64,000 nt of DNA from Acorus gramineus (GCA_030737835.1 CM060847.1:8310704-8374703), one strand, 5' to 3'; shown: positions 1-12,074, counted from the first letter of the stretch. Translations and numbers: made by a program. The notes: a model not told the origin generated them from the sequence alone.

Positions 1-790
1 TCTATTCTTAACTTTAAGACAGTAATAGTAAAATAAAATTTCCTTTCAGTAGTCTGATTATATGGTCAAGCAGGTGTATGCCATCAAAAGGCATGTATAT
101 AAATTATTGTCTTCAATGTTGTTTCATAGGTGTGAACATGTATTCTTTAATTGGCTTGACATATGCGTTATTGATCTTGCATCACCATCTTAGTCACTCA
201 TAATATTTGGGGGAAGCTACGTCAACATCTGGTAAGGGAGATGTGGATGTGTAACAAATGATCTAGATATAAATATCTGATGATGTAAAGGCTAGAGACA
301 CCACATCACTAGATGCATGACCTTCCAATTTGTCTTGGTGGTTAGCTTGAGTTATATATCAGGCATTCCTTCCATAACAAGAACCATTGCTTGATGTGGC
401 GCTCTGAATGGACGTGTGTAAGCCTACTTTTTATTGATCGATCAATCACTCCATTTATGAGACGACAAAAACATTGATCAAGGCACATCATGCAATCTAG
501 ATGCCGATCTCCTTGCTGTCAAATATTCCCATCACGGAAGATAGATGTAAAGAATCACACAAAGAAAATATTTACAATGACTACAATTTTTTAATTTTTT
601 TTGGGTATTGATGTAGTACTAAAATTTGGTGCTATTCATCCAAATGGACAATGCTTGTGTGGTTGGAATCTTCCTTTATGGAAATGGAAGCATTATTTTG
701 GTGTGTGTGTGTGTCAGATACTTGCAAAGTATCTGCTGGAGATGGGCATCACATGTAGTTTTCGACGTGGAAAATTCTATTCACCAATCT
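1..790. other. Intergenic, no gene seen
   Basis: I find no convincing coding exon here. Short open frames near 600-830 have no recognisable motif. A small perfect inverted repeat (GATACTT/AAGTATC around GCA) lies near 718-734. The stretch lies 3' of P450 copy 1, which is on the minus strand. Confidence 0.4.
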
Positions 791-919
791 AGATACATGT
801 TATCAGCACATAATTTTCAGTATTAATCTCACTTTGGATCCAATGAATATATAGTACAGATATATATCCATCTGGAACTATAGCTAAAGCAGAGAACATA
901 ATTATGCTCAGCAAGGCTT

Positions 920-1600
920 TTATGATGGGGGGATCTTCATTCGGGTTGGAGTAACATGGATTGGACACCCACTTCGAAGCCACGGAAAGAGTGCTACCTT
1001 TTCTAGACTCGAGTCCTTGTTGATCAACTCCCACCTGATCATATTTTGCATAAACACGATACTAATGCAATACATTATAGTCATCTGATTGTCTAGAGAA
1101 ATACATAGTGCACATTCAAAGTACTAATTGTGGGGGGACCACACCTCTAAGTGGTGACTAGACGATGAAGGAAGACGGTGAGCATCGCCTTGGCGAGGTT
1201 CATCCCCAAACAAGTCCTCCCTCCAGTTCCAAACGCCAAGAAACTATATGGTTTTGTTGACGACTCCTTCAGAATGATTTGACAAACTCAAGAATCATTT
1301 GTTGGTGACAAGAAATTGCTAAGAATATGCTGAGTACAAAAAAAAAAAAACAAACAGAGGATCTAAATCAAGACAAGACAATATGTGAACACACACTGAA
1401 AAATAGGCCCATTGAGCAACATAGCCCCAGCCCATAACTCATTCGACCCCTTTAGAATCTGTGCTGATGGATCCAGATGCTTTTAATGTCAAAATGGCCC
1501 ATATCTGACCCAGTAAAGGAAATAATTTAAGCTGGAATCCATTATCCATGAATCCATGACTACCGACAATGATGCGTGCGGTTGTTTGCACGGGAGTCTC
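920..1600 (-). pseudogene. P450 copy 1: CYP722-like pseudogene remnant (last two exons)
   Basis: Two exons equal to the last two of the ten-exon copy at 19517-23736 remain. The penultimate exon (1145-1266) encodes the haem-binding loop FGTGGRTCLG with its cysteine. The last exon (920-1034) encodes the C-terminus beginning RWELINKDSSLEK. The codon at 1147-1149 is TAG where the better copy has TAC (Tyr), so translation stops just before the last intron. Homology breaks near 1325. A block of intron 2 follows at about 1385-1600 (compare 22250-22420), so exons 3-8 are deleted, and exons 1-2 are not seen either. The upstream region reappears at 2705-2765 and 4287-4390, split by transposons. P450s are ER-anchored haem monooxygenases; this copy cannot make one. 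Confidence 0.85.
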
Positions 1601-1707
1601 AGAGCGTTTTTTATAAAAAAAAATAATAATATTCACATGTTATAAAAAAATATTTAAAATTTTTATTCGGAAAAACTGACCGAGTACATTAATGCTTATA
1701 TTTTAAA

Positions 1708-2628
1708 GGGTCCATATAACCCCCGTAATCTGACCTAAATCCATAAAACCCCTTACAATTTTCATAAATCCATATAACCCCCTGTAATAACCCCTTTATA
1801 TCCATAAAATCACATTCGTCTGCTTTTCGTCGGTCTGTTTAACGGGGCAGGGGGTTATATGGATTTATGACAGATTACAGGGGGTTATATGGATTTTTCT
1901 CGTTTTATTTATTTATTTTCTTTACATGTGGTTTAAAAATTGAGCTGTTTAATATTTACTTTTAAATTTTTTTTCAAGATACCACGCATCTTTAATTTTA
2001 ATAAAAGAAAAATGATTATTCAGATCATAAACACATACAAGATCACCCACCAAAGAGATAGAAATAAAAGAGATATATACTTTTTCTTTTGGTATTTAAA
2101 AAAAAAAACCCAAAACTACTCCTCCACATATAGTTTATCCCCAACAAAATTTACTCATGACACCAACACAAGAGGTGCCCCAAGATTTAATAAAAAATAT
2201 AATTCACATTTTTGAAATTTTGTTGGTTGGTGTTACACACTTTTTTTACAAAATTCATTCTTTTTTACTTCTATCTCTTTAGTGGGTGATCTTGTACGTG
2301 TTTATGATTTAAATAACTCTTTTTTTTTTATTAAAATTAAAGGTGCATGTTATCTTAAAAAAAATTCAAAAGTAAATGTTAAAAAACTTAATTTTTAAAT
2401 AACATATAAAGAAAATAATAAAAAAAATGAGAAAAATTCATATGACCCTTTGTAATCTGTCATAAATCCATATAACCCCCTGCCCCGTTAACCAGACGGA
2501 GGGGAAGGCAGACGAAGGGGGTTTTATGGATATAGAGAGGTGATTACAGGGGGTTATATGGATTTATGAAATTGCAGGGGGTTATATGAATTTAGGTGAG
2601 ATTACAGGGGGTTATATGGATTTTTCCC
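1708..2628. mobile_element. Near-palindromic long-TIR element (MULE-type MITE), 0.92 kb
   Basis: The arms (about 1708-2090 and 2240-2628) are inverted copies of each other over nearly their full length, with a short loop. The outer parts repeat the motif CCATATAACCCCCTGTAA several times. It begins GGGTCCATATAAC and ends GTTATATGGATTTTTCCC. It is flanked by the 9-bp direct repeat TATTTTAAA (1699-1707 and 2629-2637), the target-site length of Mutator-like elements. It carries no transposase. Transcribed, it would fold into a long hairpin. Confidence 0.8.
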
Positions 2629-2765
2629 TATTTTAAAAGATAATGTCTCGCGTAATCTTTTTTTCTAAGTATTCTGAAATCCACTCATCTGTTTTAATTT
2701 TTTAAAAAACTGTGGTGTGAACCAACGGAGGCGTCTTTTAACACATGTCAGTATGATATAGTTCT

Positions 2766-4286
2766 GAGCTCGACTAAACAGATCTCATTGTATAAGTCTC
2801 ACTTAGTGTCAAATTTTTATTGGCCGTACAGAATTACCTCTATTTAAATCACACATTCACATATGCTGTTTTCTCCTTCGTAAAACATCCCAAAAATTTC
2901 TAACCGTTTTTTTTTTTAATTCAGCAATTTAAAAAAATAATTCTGGCCCACCTGCTCATCTTCGACGAAAGGCGTCACCACCCCTAGATTCCTTCGTCGC
3001 TCTCTATCATATGAGAGGTTGTTCGATTACTTTTTCAATCCTCCTCCGAATTCCAAATTTTTTTACCTTCATGTCGACTTTTTGATGAATGTAACTGACT
3101 TTTAACGAAACACTAAGATTAGATAAAAAAAGTCAGTTACATTTTGTGAATGTAACTTAGTTTCAAAATATATTGCACAAATAGTTTAACTAACTGAATT
3201 TTATTATTTAAGACATGTAAACATCGGTTGTATATTTCAAAAATATAACTGACTTACAAAATATAATGCATAAATGTTTATATTAGTTTAAAAATGTAAC
3301 ATAACTATCTGCCAATATAACATCAAAACTCTATAAAATCCTCCAAAAAACATATTTAACATCAAATAACATATTCAAACAAAAAATTATAAACAAAAGT
3401 CAGATCAAAAGACTGCCATATTTAATAACAAACAACAAATTCAAGAAAAAATTGTAATAAATGCAAAAACAAACAATAACAAAGGTTATACTTGAATCGA
3501 TAGACATTGAAAATGATCCTCAAATTGATCAATTGCTCAAAATGTTAGTTATATTGGTGAATGTAACTAACTTTTACAATATATTCATATAACAAATCAG
3601 TTACATTCATAAATGTAACTAACTTACAAAAAAGTGTATAAATATACAGATTAGTTTGAAATATAACTATCTTTTGAAAAATAATGCATATAAGTCTAAT
3701 AAAAATATGAATATGTAACTGACATTTAAATATTAGACAACGTACAACATTCTAGATTCAAACTTCAACATCAAATATTAAACAGCTGATATGCAGTATA
3801 AAACCACGTTTGACATAAAAAACAACTAAAATTAACATAAAATGAAACAATTGAAAAAACATATAATAAATAAACACCACACCTGAATTAACAGACATTT
3901 CAATGGTAGCCAAATTGATCAATTCTTTTTTTCGATAAGATAAGACTAAAAAGACGTCCAAAATATCAAATCCGCACAATTTAATTGTGATGAGTCAAAA
4001 AAAGAAAAAAAAATACAATTGAATGCTCTCCTCGATCACTATTTAATTGTAATGAGTCAAAAAAGGAAAAAAAAAAAAAACAGGATTGAATCCCCCCTCA
4101 ACCACGCTTTAATTGTGATGAGTTAAAAAAGAAAAAAAAAATACAATTGAATGCCCCCAACCGTCTATCATTAATTGCGTTGGGAAGTTACCAAAACTCA
4201 CTTAGGGGCATAATCGGTAATTCAATCTATGTCACTTCATGGGGCTTACGAGGGCCTATGAAACAGGGTTTGTAAATCATTTTCCC
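2766..4286. mobile_element. Non-autonomous Mutator-like element in the P450 copy 1 promoter
   Basis: A perfect 9-bp direct repeat TATAGTTCT flanks it (2757-2765 and 4287-4295). The host sequence on both sides is collinear with the P450 upstream region at 23850-24010, so the empty site is known. The termini are only weakly inverted (for example about 14 of 20 positions match near 2787-2806 and the complement of the right end). Inside, about 3050-3960 holds many diverged copies of a motif like AATGTAACTGACTTACAAAATATA in both orientations. No coding capacity is seen. Confidence 0.7.
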
Positions 4287-4519
4287 TATAGTTCTTCATC
4301 AATGCCTCCTTTGGTTTTAGTTCTCCACTTTGGGATTGTCGATCTCCTCCCACTTCACGCCCCATTGCAAAACACAGATCAAAATCAACGAAATGGATGT
4401 AGATTATGATTTATCTTTTATGCACTTAGCAATGGGACACTATCTTGATTAAATGGATGCAGATTAACAAAATAAAAATATGATTTTTAACATTTTTTAT
4501 TTTATAAAAATGTAATCAG

Positions 4520-4900
4520 AGAGGAGATATGAAAAAATATGTTCTCCGTGGCTGTTTGGTACAAGGACTAAAATAAAGAAAGAAGTTTGAAGTTATGGAC
4601 TTAAATAAATATGAAGAGGAGGGATCAATCGCTAAATAGCATAGTTTATAGGGATGTACAAAGACTGTTTTAATATTTTTTAAAAAAATTCAATTTGACA
4701 AAACTAATGGTAAATAGAATATTTTTCAAATATTTAGACAAACATTTGACACAAGGACTAAAAATGAAAAATGCGTTTGAAGTTGAAAACTTAAAATAAA
4801 ATATGAAGAGAGAAGATATTGATCACTAAATATATAACATAATTTAGAGAAACTTAAAATTAAGTACACATGATAGTCTTAATAATTTCAAATAAATACA
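4520..4900. repeat. About 200-bp repeat, diverged copies
   Basis: Two diverged copies of a unit like 'ggcacaaggactaaaaatga' followed by 'ttcaatttgacaaaattaat'. The same unit occurs as a tandem array at 13690-14175 and in reverse orientation at 12840-13140. It sits downstream of both SABATH-1 and SABATH-2, as expected if it was copied with them. Confidence 0.6.
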
Positions 4901-4953
4901 CCCGATAAATGATAAGGGTCAACGTTTATACTGTTACGTGGTGATTAATGCTC

Positions 4954-6392
4954 TCAGCCCTTCCTAACCATGGAGACTAGTACACTGATCAACTTGGCTC
5001 CCTTGTTACGAGTGAAGTACTCCTGGAGATACTCTCCATATCTATAGAACAAGTCGTCCATGATTTCCCCTGATCCGAAATGTTCACTTAGCATCGGTTC
5101 TGTCACGACTCTGAAAGTCTTCGCCACTTGGTGGCCTCTCATATCATTACCGTCATTGTCATCGTCGTTGTCATCGCTTGTGTTGTATTCCACTTCGATG
5201 GTCTCTAGGTGATCGATGGCGAAGCTTCCTTCCATCTCTATCACGTGCATCAACTCTTCTGGTGAAGGACAGTAGAGCGGGATGTTCAAGGAATCGACCT
5301 TCTCCTCCTCAATGAGATCCTGTATAAGCATATTATCATGTCTAGATTAGTCATGCTTAATTATATGTATATGATGACCACATGTAAGTGTAAGAGAATG
5401 GTGTCCGTATCTTATCATTTCATTATATATAATGTACCTCGTGGACCATGTCCATGAGTGCATTTGCCAATAAATCCCACTGAAAACAACACTCATCAGA
5501 GGACGAGTCAGCGGATTTCCTTCCAATGAGCGTTAACACCATGCAACCACCGATAATGATTTCTTGAGAGCGCGACATGAGAAACGCCGAGAAATCCAAT
5601 TGGAATTGCTCGAGATAGGAACGTAACACGCCAGGGGGGCTCGTTTTTGATATATAGAGCCTCCCTTTGTTCAGATGCGCGTTTGTTCCGCTATGGAGAC
5701 CGACCGGGACCTGTTTTAACAAAATTATATATGGCCCGTTAAGTTTAGGCAAATATTTGAAATCTTTTGTTCTTGTGATTATTTTTGAATAATTTTTTTT
5801 TTGTATTCCTCATTCAATTATAAATAAATTTTTTGAAAGATGATTAGAGTTATTGAGCAATCCCTGAATGATTTACCTGAGAGAGCCAATGAAGACTAGT
5901 AGAGGATACAACAAGATGTAAGCTACTTCTTGGGAAAAGCCTTCCATAGAAAGAGCCGGGCACGCCTGCGATGAAACACGGACCAAAATCGCTCCCCTTC
6001 TCCGCCTTGAGCTTCTCATAGAACACGGGGAGTCCCTTGAAAACGGTGTTGAAGTCGTTCCCTGGGAGATCATTGAGGAAGCAGTGGAATTCTGGTGAGG
6101 TGCGCCCTAGCTGTCGACGTTTTTCATCGATGAAGTCCATGATTTCATGGATCTGTCGCACTGCATTTGGTCCTGACGAGCAACCCAAATCTGCCATGTT
6201 CAGCCTCTCAGGCAAGATGGTGCTATAGAGATTCAACATGACTTTTTTGGATACCTCACTTGCCTGTGATATGACTTTGTTCTACATAGAAAGCGTGCAA
6301 TATATATGTTATACAAATATAAATATGAACATGGCGCATGGGAAGGAAATATAAGATTTTAGAATTACATATACATGCAATAAATATATATG

Positions 6393-6428
<36 letters not shown>

Positions 6429-6504
6429 CCTGGATGATTGAGTTCCTAGCATAGCTCAAATCACCATTTCCTTCATTCATGTGGAGAATAGTTTGCACAC
6501 CCAT
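4954..6504 (-). CDS. SABATH-1: SAM-dependent carboxyl methyltransferase, intact
   Basis: SABATH enzymes transfer a methyl group from S-adenosylmethionine to the carboxyl of small acids such as salicylate, benzoate or jasmonate (or to xanthine nitrogens), usually in the cytosol. Four exons: 6430-6504, 5877-6281, 5438-5710, 4954-5319. All phases are zero, giving 372 residues, a normal length. Seen in order: GDLSYARNSIIQ (1-25, SAM and substrate loop), [36 protein letters not shown] (His156, Trp157), a GG-MVLTLIGRK strand with Cys in place of the usual Arg, CCFQWDLLA, and a C-terminal VRKG. The His before Trp matches jasmonate methyltransferase rather than the Met of salicylate methyltransferase. 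An Asp/Asn-rich loop lies in the last exon. MGVQ was chosen as start because all paralogues align there; a longer in-frame start exists. A TATA stretch lies about 60 bp upstream. The substrate is unknown. Confidence 0.92.
6413..6430. repeat. (GA)n microsatellite abutting SABATH-1 splice donor
   Basis: On the coding strand the first intron begins GTCTCTCTCTCTCTCTC directly after exon 1. The same arrangement occurs in SABATH-2, -4 and -5. Confidence 0.8.
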
Positions 6505-6555
6505 TGTCACTACTAGGATTTTGCTTGTTGGATTAATCTTACAACCAAGAAGAGC

Positions 6556-6575
6556 CAACTTATATATATATACAG
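6556..6575 (-). promoter_or_regulatory. TATA box of SABATH-1
   Basis: The minus strand reads GTATATATATATAAGTTGGC about 55-70 bp upstream of the chosen ATG. The same TATA plus GTTGGCTCTTC context recurs in SABATH-2 (near 15845-15860) and SABATH-4 (near 38440-38460). Confidence 0.5.
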
Positions 6576-6639
6576 AAGTTTGACAAAGAAATTTAAACTA
6601 ACATATATATAATACACATGTATATATGTATATAGACTT

Positions 6640-9600
6640 AAAGATTCTGTGCAAGACCTGTCGTACTCACGCGGCAGATGAAATTGACGGAAATCGAAAA
6701 ATGACAATTCAAACAGAAAAAGAATATGAAACTTTACCCCCTTCACTTTTCTCCAAGGTGGATAAGACAAAAATATATTTGACCCAAAAAATATGTCTAT
6801 TTAATTAAAGTGAATGAACCTTTTAAGTATTCATTTAGAATAAATCCTATTATATATATATATATATATATATATGTATAGTAACATAAGTGAGTGTATA
6901 GGTTATTCTTGCTTAATCCATTGAAAATTATACCCATATTTTATTAAGACAAATATGAAAAGAAAAAATTACTCATATAGGAAATATCTGATTTTTTTTT
7001 AAGAACTGAATGTGTACAAGGATGTATGCGATTGGCCAATAATTCTGAGTGTGAACACATTATTATGCAACGTTGTTTTCTTTCCTAGCTGTGTATCATA
7101 TGTGAAAAAATGTCATGAAAAAAAAAAAAAAAACTATGGTTAATGAAGGAGCCTCACTTTTGGTTAGTCATTTGTTTGACACAAAATAATTTTTAATGCA
7201 AAATATTTACTCTAATTAAAATTTACATGAAAATTAAAAATATTCACGTCTTAAACAATTTTATTTCATCCTCTTCCCCTTCTTCCTCTGTCCTCTTCTA
7301 TCATCGCCGTCGCGGTCCCAATTAGCCACCGCGGCAGGAGGAGAAATAAAAAAAAATCAGAGAACAAAGAGAGGGTTGTGGGACATACAATTTTTTTTTT
7401 GAGAAAAATCCATATAACCCCCTGTAAACAGATTAAAATTCATTTAACCCCCTTACTTTTCTTAAAATTCATATAATCTCGTGAAAACACTTACCCCTCC
7501 CGTATGAGGTGTGACTTAGGTTATTCGCTTCCGATAGCTATACTGGGATAGATAACAATCCAGGCTGAATAAACAACTTTTTGTTTGGTTGATTTTTTTG
7601 TTATTTTTATTGAGAAACGTAAAATGATTTTTTTGTTGTTTGATTTACTTAGATAAAGTGATGATAAATGGTTGATAAGGGATGAATAAAGTTTATGATT
7701 TTTTAAATGACAATTATACCCCGTGGATAGTGTGAGAGATATATGATTGATTTGATAGATGTGACAGTTTTTGGAATCTGTGTGAGTCTGTTAAGTGAGA
7801 TAAATTTTTTAAAATGACAGAGAAGGGTATTTTTATCCATTGGTATAGATAAGCCTTGATAAACAATTCCACAATTTCCTTAGAATAGTTATCAGGCCTT
7901 AGCCTAACTTATCCAGACATAACCATCGGGGTTTATTATGTCAAAACAAACAGCTTTTGTTTACTATTCTCCTGTATTCTTCCTTATTCTGGGTTTATTT
8001 CTCTAGCCATACGGGGGGTTAGTAAATCTAAAGAACCTCATGAATAAAATTTACGTTTATAGATGATGAATATTTTGTGAATATTATGTTTGGTTAGTCC
8101 TGATAGAAAACACAGTATAAAAAAAAACCCTACAATGTGTTAAAAATGCAAAAAATATTCTATAAATGATGATTTTACCTCTCTGGATGGAGTTTTATAA
8201 TATATTCAAAGAGGGTAAATGGCTATTTTTAATATGATTTTTCATATTTTTAATATATTGTAGGTTTTTTAGTATATTGTGTCTTCATCAAGGTTAACCA
8301 AACGAAATATTCACAAAAATATTCATCATCTACTAACAAAAAGTTTATTCACAGGATTATATAGATTTACTAGGTGTTTTCAGGGGGTTATAAGGATTTT
8401 AAGAAAAATCAGAGAGTTATACGGAGTTCACTCAAATTTCAGGGGGTTGTATGGGTTTTTCTCTTTTTTTATATATAAATAAAAAAAGGGTCTTAAATTA
8501 CTTAGGAAGTGGGGTTGGTAAATTAATGAGTGGGAATAGTTGCTCCCTTCATTTAATATGTCCTTTTCTCGATCATTCACTAATTAGATTCGTGTATATA
8601 TTTGTGTATATATTGAATATTCCAATGAAGAATGAAAGTAAAATGGAGATGAAACTAGCTAGTGAATATTTTTTTCCACAGTGAAGATATTAGAAAAACA
8701 AAAAGGTTTATTAATCAATGGAGACTTTGATTTTCGTTTACTTTGCCTTTTTTTTTTTTTTTGAAAATTCAAATCCTTTGATACAACACAAAACAAGTAT
8801 TGAAGATTTTTAAAGGATCGAAACTGTGCATTTGAATGCTGGGAAAAAAAATAAAAGTAACTTTAACTTAAAGAAAAACTAAACACAACCCAACACAAAA
8901 TCATTTTATTCTTATTTATATTAGAATAGTCATAAATATCAAAATAATTATATTCTTGAACCAAACATGAGCTTAGAGGATACAAAATACTATCTTTTAA
9001 GAAAAAAAATTCGCCCAATGAAACTTTGTATTCATTTTTGACCGGGAAATATAAAATATAATCCTAATGTATCCTTTTGCTTGTTCAATTTTTGAAAAAA
9101 AACCATCAAAATAGCTCTCTTCAATTTGTTGGCTTGTCTTATACCCACATCACATATACACAAAGATACTTCAAAGAACAAATGATTCATCTCTAGTTTG
9201 ATTTTTTTTTCTCAGATTGTGACATCTCATTGAAATGGGAGAAACCTATCCATGACACTGTTTATTTCCACGTTGAATGTGGACTATTGTGCATTGTTAC
9301 AAAGTTTCCATATGACCGATATTTGGATGGGCATCCAATTAAAGTCTGGGTACATGGAATATTCCCAGGTAACATTGATTTAAGATCGGTCAACAAAAAC
9401 CATCTGAGTGTGATTGATTTTTCCTTTCTTCTTGTTTTTTGAGATTAAAAATGATTAATTTCCATCGATGTTACTTTCATGTGCAATGAAATTAATTAAT
9501 TAAGATGGTGTTAGCTGATCTGTGTATTTTAATATCAATCTTTATTTTCATCACGATTAAAGAAATCATGTTATTTTCCGTCCGAGTCCCCATAAGATTC

Positions 9601-10010
9601 TCAGTCTACTTGTACACCAATAGATTTATTTAGCATGTTGTAGTTATGTTTTGCTTTTCAAAACTTAGCTAGTTTAGATGCCTATTTAATTTACGAGAGA
9701 TATTGACATATGATTTTCTAACTTTTAGTAAAATAGAGTGATGAAAAAATATAATTTTAAAAGAAACTTACAATATACTGATTCAAGAAATCCCATTATT
9801 TTTTGTCCGAGTCCCCATAAGATTCAGTCTATGTACATGCACGTTGTAATTATGGTTTGCTTTTCAAAACTTAGCAAATTTATATACCAATTTAATTTAT
9901 AAGAGATATTGACATATAATTTTATAATTTTTAGTAGAATAGAATGATGAAATGACATAATTTCATAAGACACCTAGAATACTGATGCTGTTTATCCTCA
10001 CATTCTAATA
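6640..10010. repeat. Duplicated 5' flank of SABATH-1 (unit 1)
   Basis: No gene is seen. Blocks here recur upstream of the other SABATH copies: the segment containing 'aacaattcaaacagaaaa' (about 6645-6790; compare 17230-17330, 32345-32460, 38880-38950), and 9210-9960, which matches 17900-18620 closely. These paired flanks are the evidence for segmental duplication. An (AT)n run lies at 6853-6876. The nested element at 7401-8463 interrupts the block. Confidence 0.65.
7401..8463. mobile_element. Long-TIR element with nested hairpins
   Basis: It begins GAGAAAAATCCATATAACCC and ends with the inverted form GGGTTGTATGGGTTTTTCTC. The arms of about 90 bp match the family at 1708-2628. The flanks are T-runs, so the target duplication is unreadable. 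Nested inside is a second hairpin, about 8055-8330, whose arms contain GATGATGAATATTTTGTGAA and its inverse. A segment near 7600-7740 resembles 45170-45300. Confidence 0.6.
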
Positions 10011-10175
10011 TAACTACACCCAATTATTCTTTGTAAATGTAAATAAATAGATATTTTTGAAACTTATCTATCATTATTCCATCTTATTCTACAACCTATT
10101 TTTCTTTTGTCCAAAGAGAGGCTACAAGCAAGGAAATATGTTGTCCGTGTCTATTCTTTGATTGATTTTTTTTAT

Positions 10176-10482
10176 CAACGCTGATGCATACTCAGTCTAT
10201 TTTACAACTTCTTATGCAGCCCCACGCACTATGACAGCATAGTGTATGGTGTTTTATCATAGTGTATGTGTTATCATAGTATTAGATGTTCTATCATATC
10301 CTATGAAACAAAGTTTTTTTTTTCATTTTTTTCAAAGTGACAAAAAATATACTATTATATCTCAGTATATACTTCATTTCATACAAGGCATGTACTTCAA
10401 AAAGAGTGGATTATTTTTTAAAAAATAAAAAATTATGTGGACCGCGGTTGGAGCTGCACTTGGGCAAGCTGTATTATTTTCC
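10176..10482. mobile_element. Short dispersed element, copy A
   Basis: Diverged copy of the family at 12075-12343 and 47672-47962. They share an internal run 'tatctcagtatatacttcat' and the end TTTTCC. No clear target duplication is visible for this copy. Confidence 0.6.
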
Positions 10483-10929
10483 TTTGTTTGCTCTTTTTGT
10501 TGGGGTTCAATCCACGATGACCCAGGTTACAATTTGGGAGATTCAATAAATTGATCATGTGTACAACATTATCAACAACACCAGGGCAAAAAAAAAAAAA
10601 AAAAAACATTATCAACAACAATTGTCTTATGTTCGAGTCTTGATGCTAACTTTCCTACCTGTTTGTTAGCGATTATTCAAAAAAATTTATATGGAATCAA
10701 TACAAACATACAAAGATAGTCTTCTTAACTTGATCATAAAATCAACGATGGAGATTCCTTTGATATCATAAAAAAAAAAACCATTACCAACAACAACCAC
10801 AACCATTGGTGTGTCGTGGATGTTTTCTTGACCACTATAGTCTATAGCTAAAGCAGAGAACATAATTATGCTCAGCAAGGCTTTTATGATGGAGGGATCT
10901 TCATTCGGGTTGGAGTAACATGGATTGGA

Positions 10930-11035
10930 AACCCCGTTATCTTGTGGGTTTTAACCCATTATTAGTTTGTGGGTCTATACTTATCCTAGTCTGTATTAAT
11001 AAAAATAGACCTTGTGTACCCAAAATAAATAAATA

Positions 11036-11068
<33 letters not shown>
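10930..11068 (+). mobile_element. Retroposed insert with (AAT)n tail in P450 copy 2 exon
   Basis: A 139-bp insert ends in an (AATA)n(AAT)n tail. It is bounded by the 13-bp direct repeat AACATGGATTGGA (10917-10929 and 11069-11081), which occurs once in the intact exon at 19551-19563. Tail plus a long target duplication indicate LINE-machinery retroposition, either SINE-like or a truncated LINE 3' end. Confidence 0.8.
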
Positions 11069-11070
<2 letters not shown>

Positions 11071-11221
11071 CATGGATTGGACACCGACTTCGAAGCCTCG
11101 GAAAGAGTGCTACCTTTTCTAGACTCGAGTCCTTGTTGATCAACTCCCACCTGATCATATTTACATAAACATGATATTAATGCAATACATTATAGTCATC
11201 TGATTGTCTAGAGAAATATAT

Positions 11222-11669
11222 AGGCAGGAGAATAAAAGTTTGACTGAATTGTATAAAATAAAATCAAATAACAATTGAATGGTTTAATTAACAAATTCTG
11301 TTGAAATTTGACACTATTTAAACCTAAATTATTGAGTTTATAAATAAGATATATGTAATTCTTTTCTTATTATCCATAATATTTAAATGTAATTTTTGTA
11401 TATTTGTGTTTCTCTTAAAAAAAACCAAAAAACAAACAAACAAACTCCACAAAGAGTCAAGTAATCAAGTTGTTCAAAAACAGAAAAAATTCTATTTTTT
11501 ATTTCTTTATAAAGTCACAAGTAATGTGTTTATTGAGAGATCGTGACGGATTTGATCTAGTAGATCACCGACTCATACGAACTCAAGAAGAGCGGGAGCG
11601 ATTTTGATATACTAAAGATGAACAGGAGCAAAGTGAGCGACTATCAATTCACACAATCGAATTCAATAA

Positions 11670-11703
<34 letters not shown>

Positions 11704-11890
11704 GTAACAATCACATTCTTATATTATTAGAACATGTGATTGCAGCAGGTATAGAAAATTTAAATATAAGATAAATATAATACAGTGAGATAACCACAAG
11801 ATTTGATCTCTTATTCTCCTTTACAGAGGGGGAGGGGATGCTAGTTGACTTTTTCAAAGCTCGGTTCACCGTATAAAGTTAGTTGTATAC
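11222..11890. other. Unrecognised AT-rich insert in P450 copy 2
   Basis: This replaces exons 3-9. It contains an (ATT)n microsatellite at about 11669-11702. No coding exon or clear element termini are seen. Confidence 0.4.
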
Positions 11891-12074
11891 AGAAATGGTG
11901 TGAACACACACCCAAAAATAAGCCCATTGATTAACACAGCCCCAGCCCAGAACGTATGGTACCCCGTTAGAATCTGTCCTGATGGATTGAGACATCGTGT
12001 AGTTCTCCGGACAAGCATAGCAAGCTCTGGTCTCCCAAAAGCTCCACGATCGACCTCATGTATCTCTTCTTAAA

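Noticed and set aside
789..1034. The repeated frame GVDQQGLESRKGSTLS, found three times, as a new small protein family
   Set aside because: It is the wrong frame of the last P450 exon; the right frame reads RWELINKDSSLEK.
4954..6504. Naming SABATH-1 as jasmonate or caffeine methyltransferase
   Set aside because: The pocket residues fit several SABATH activities; a specific substrate cannot be told from sequence.
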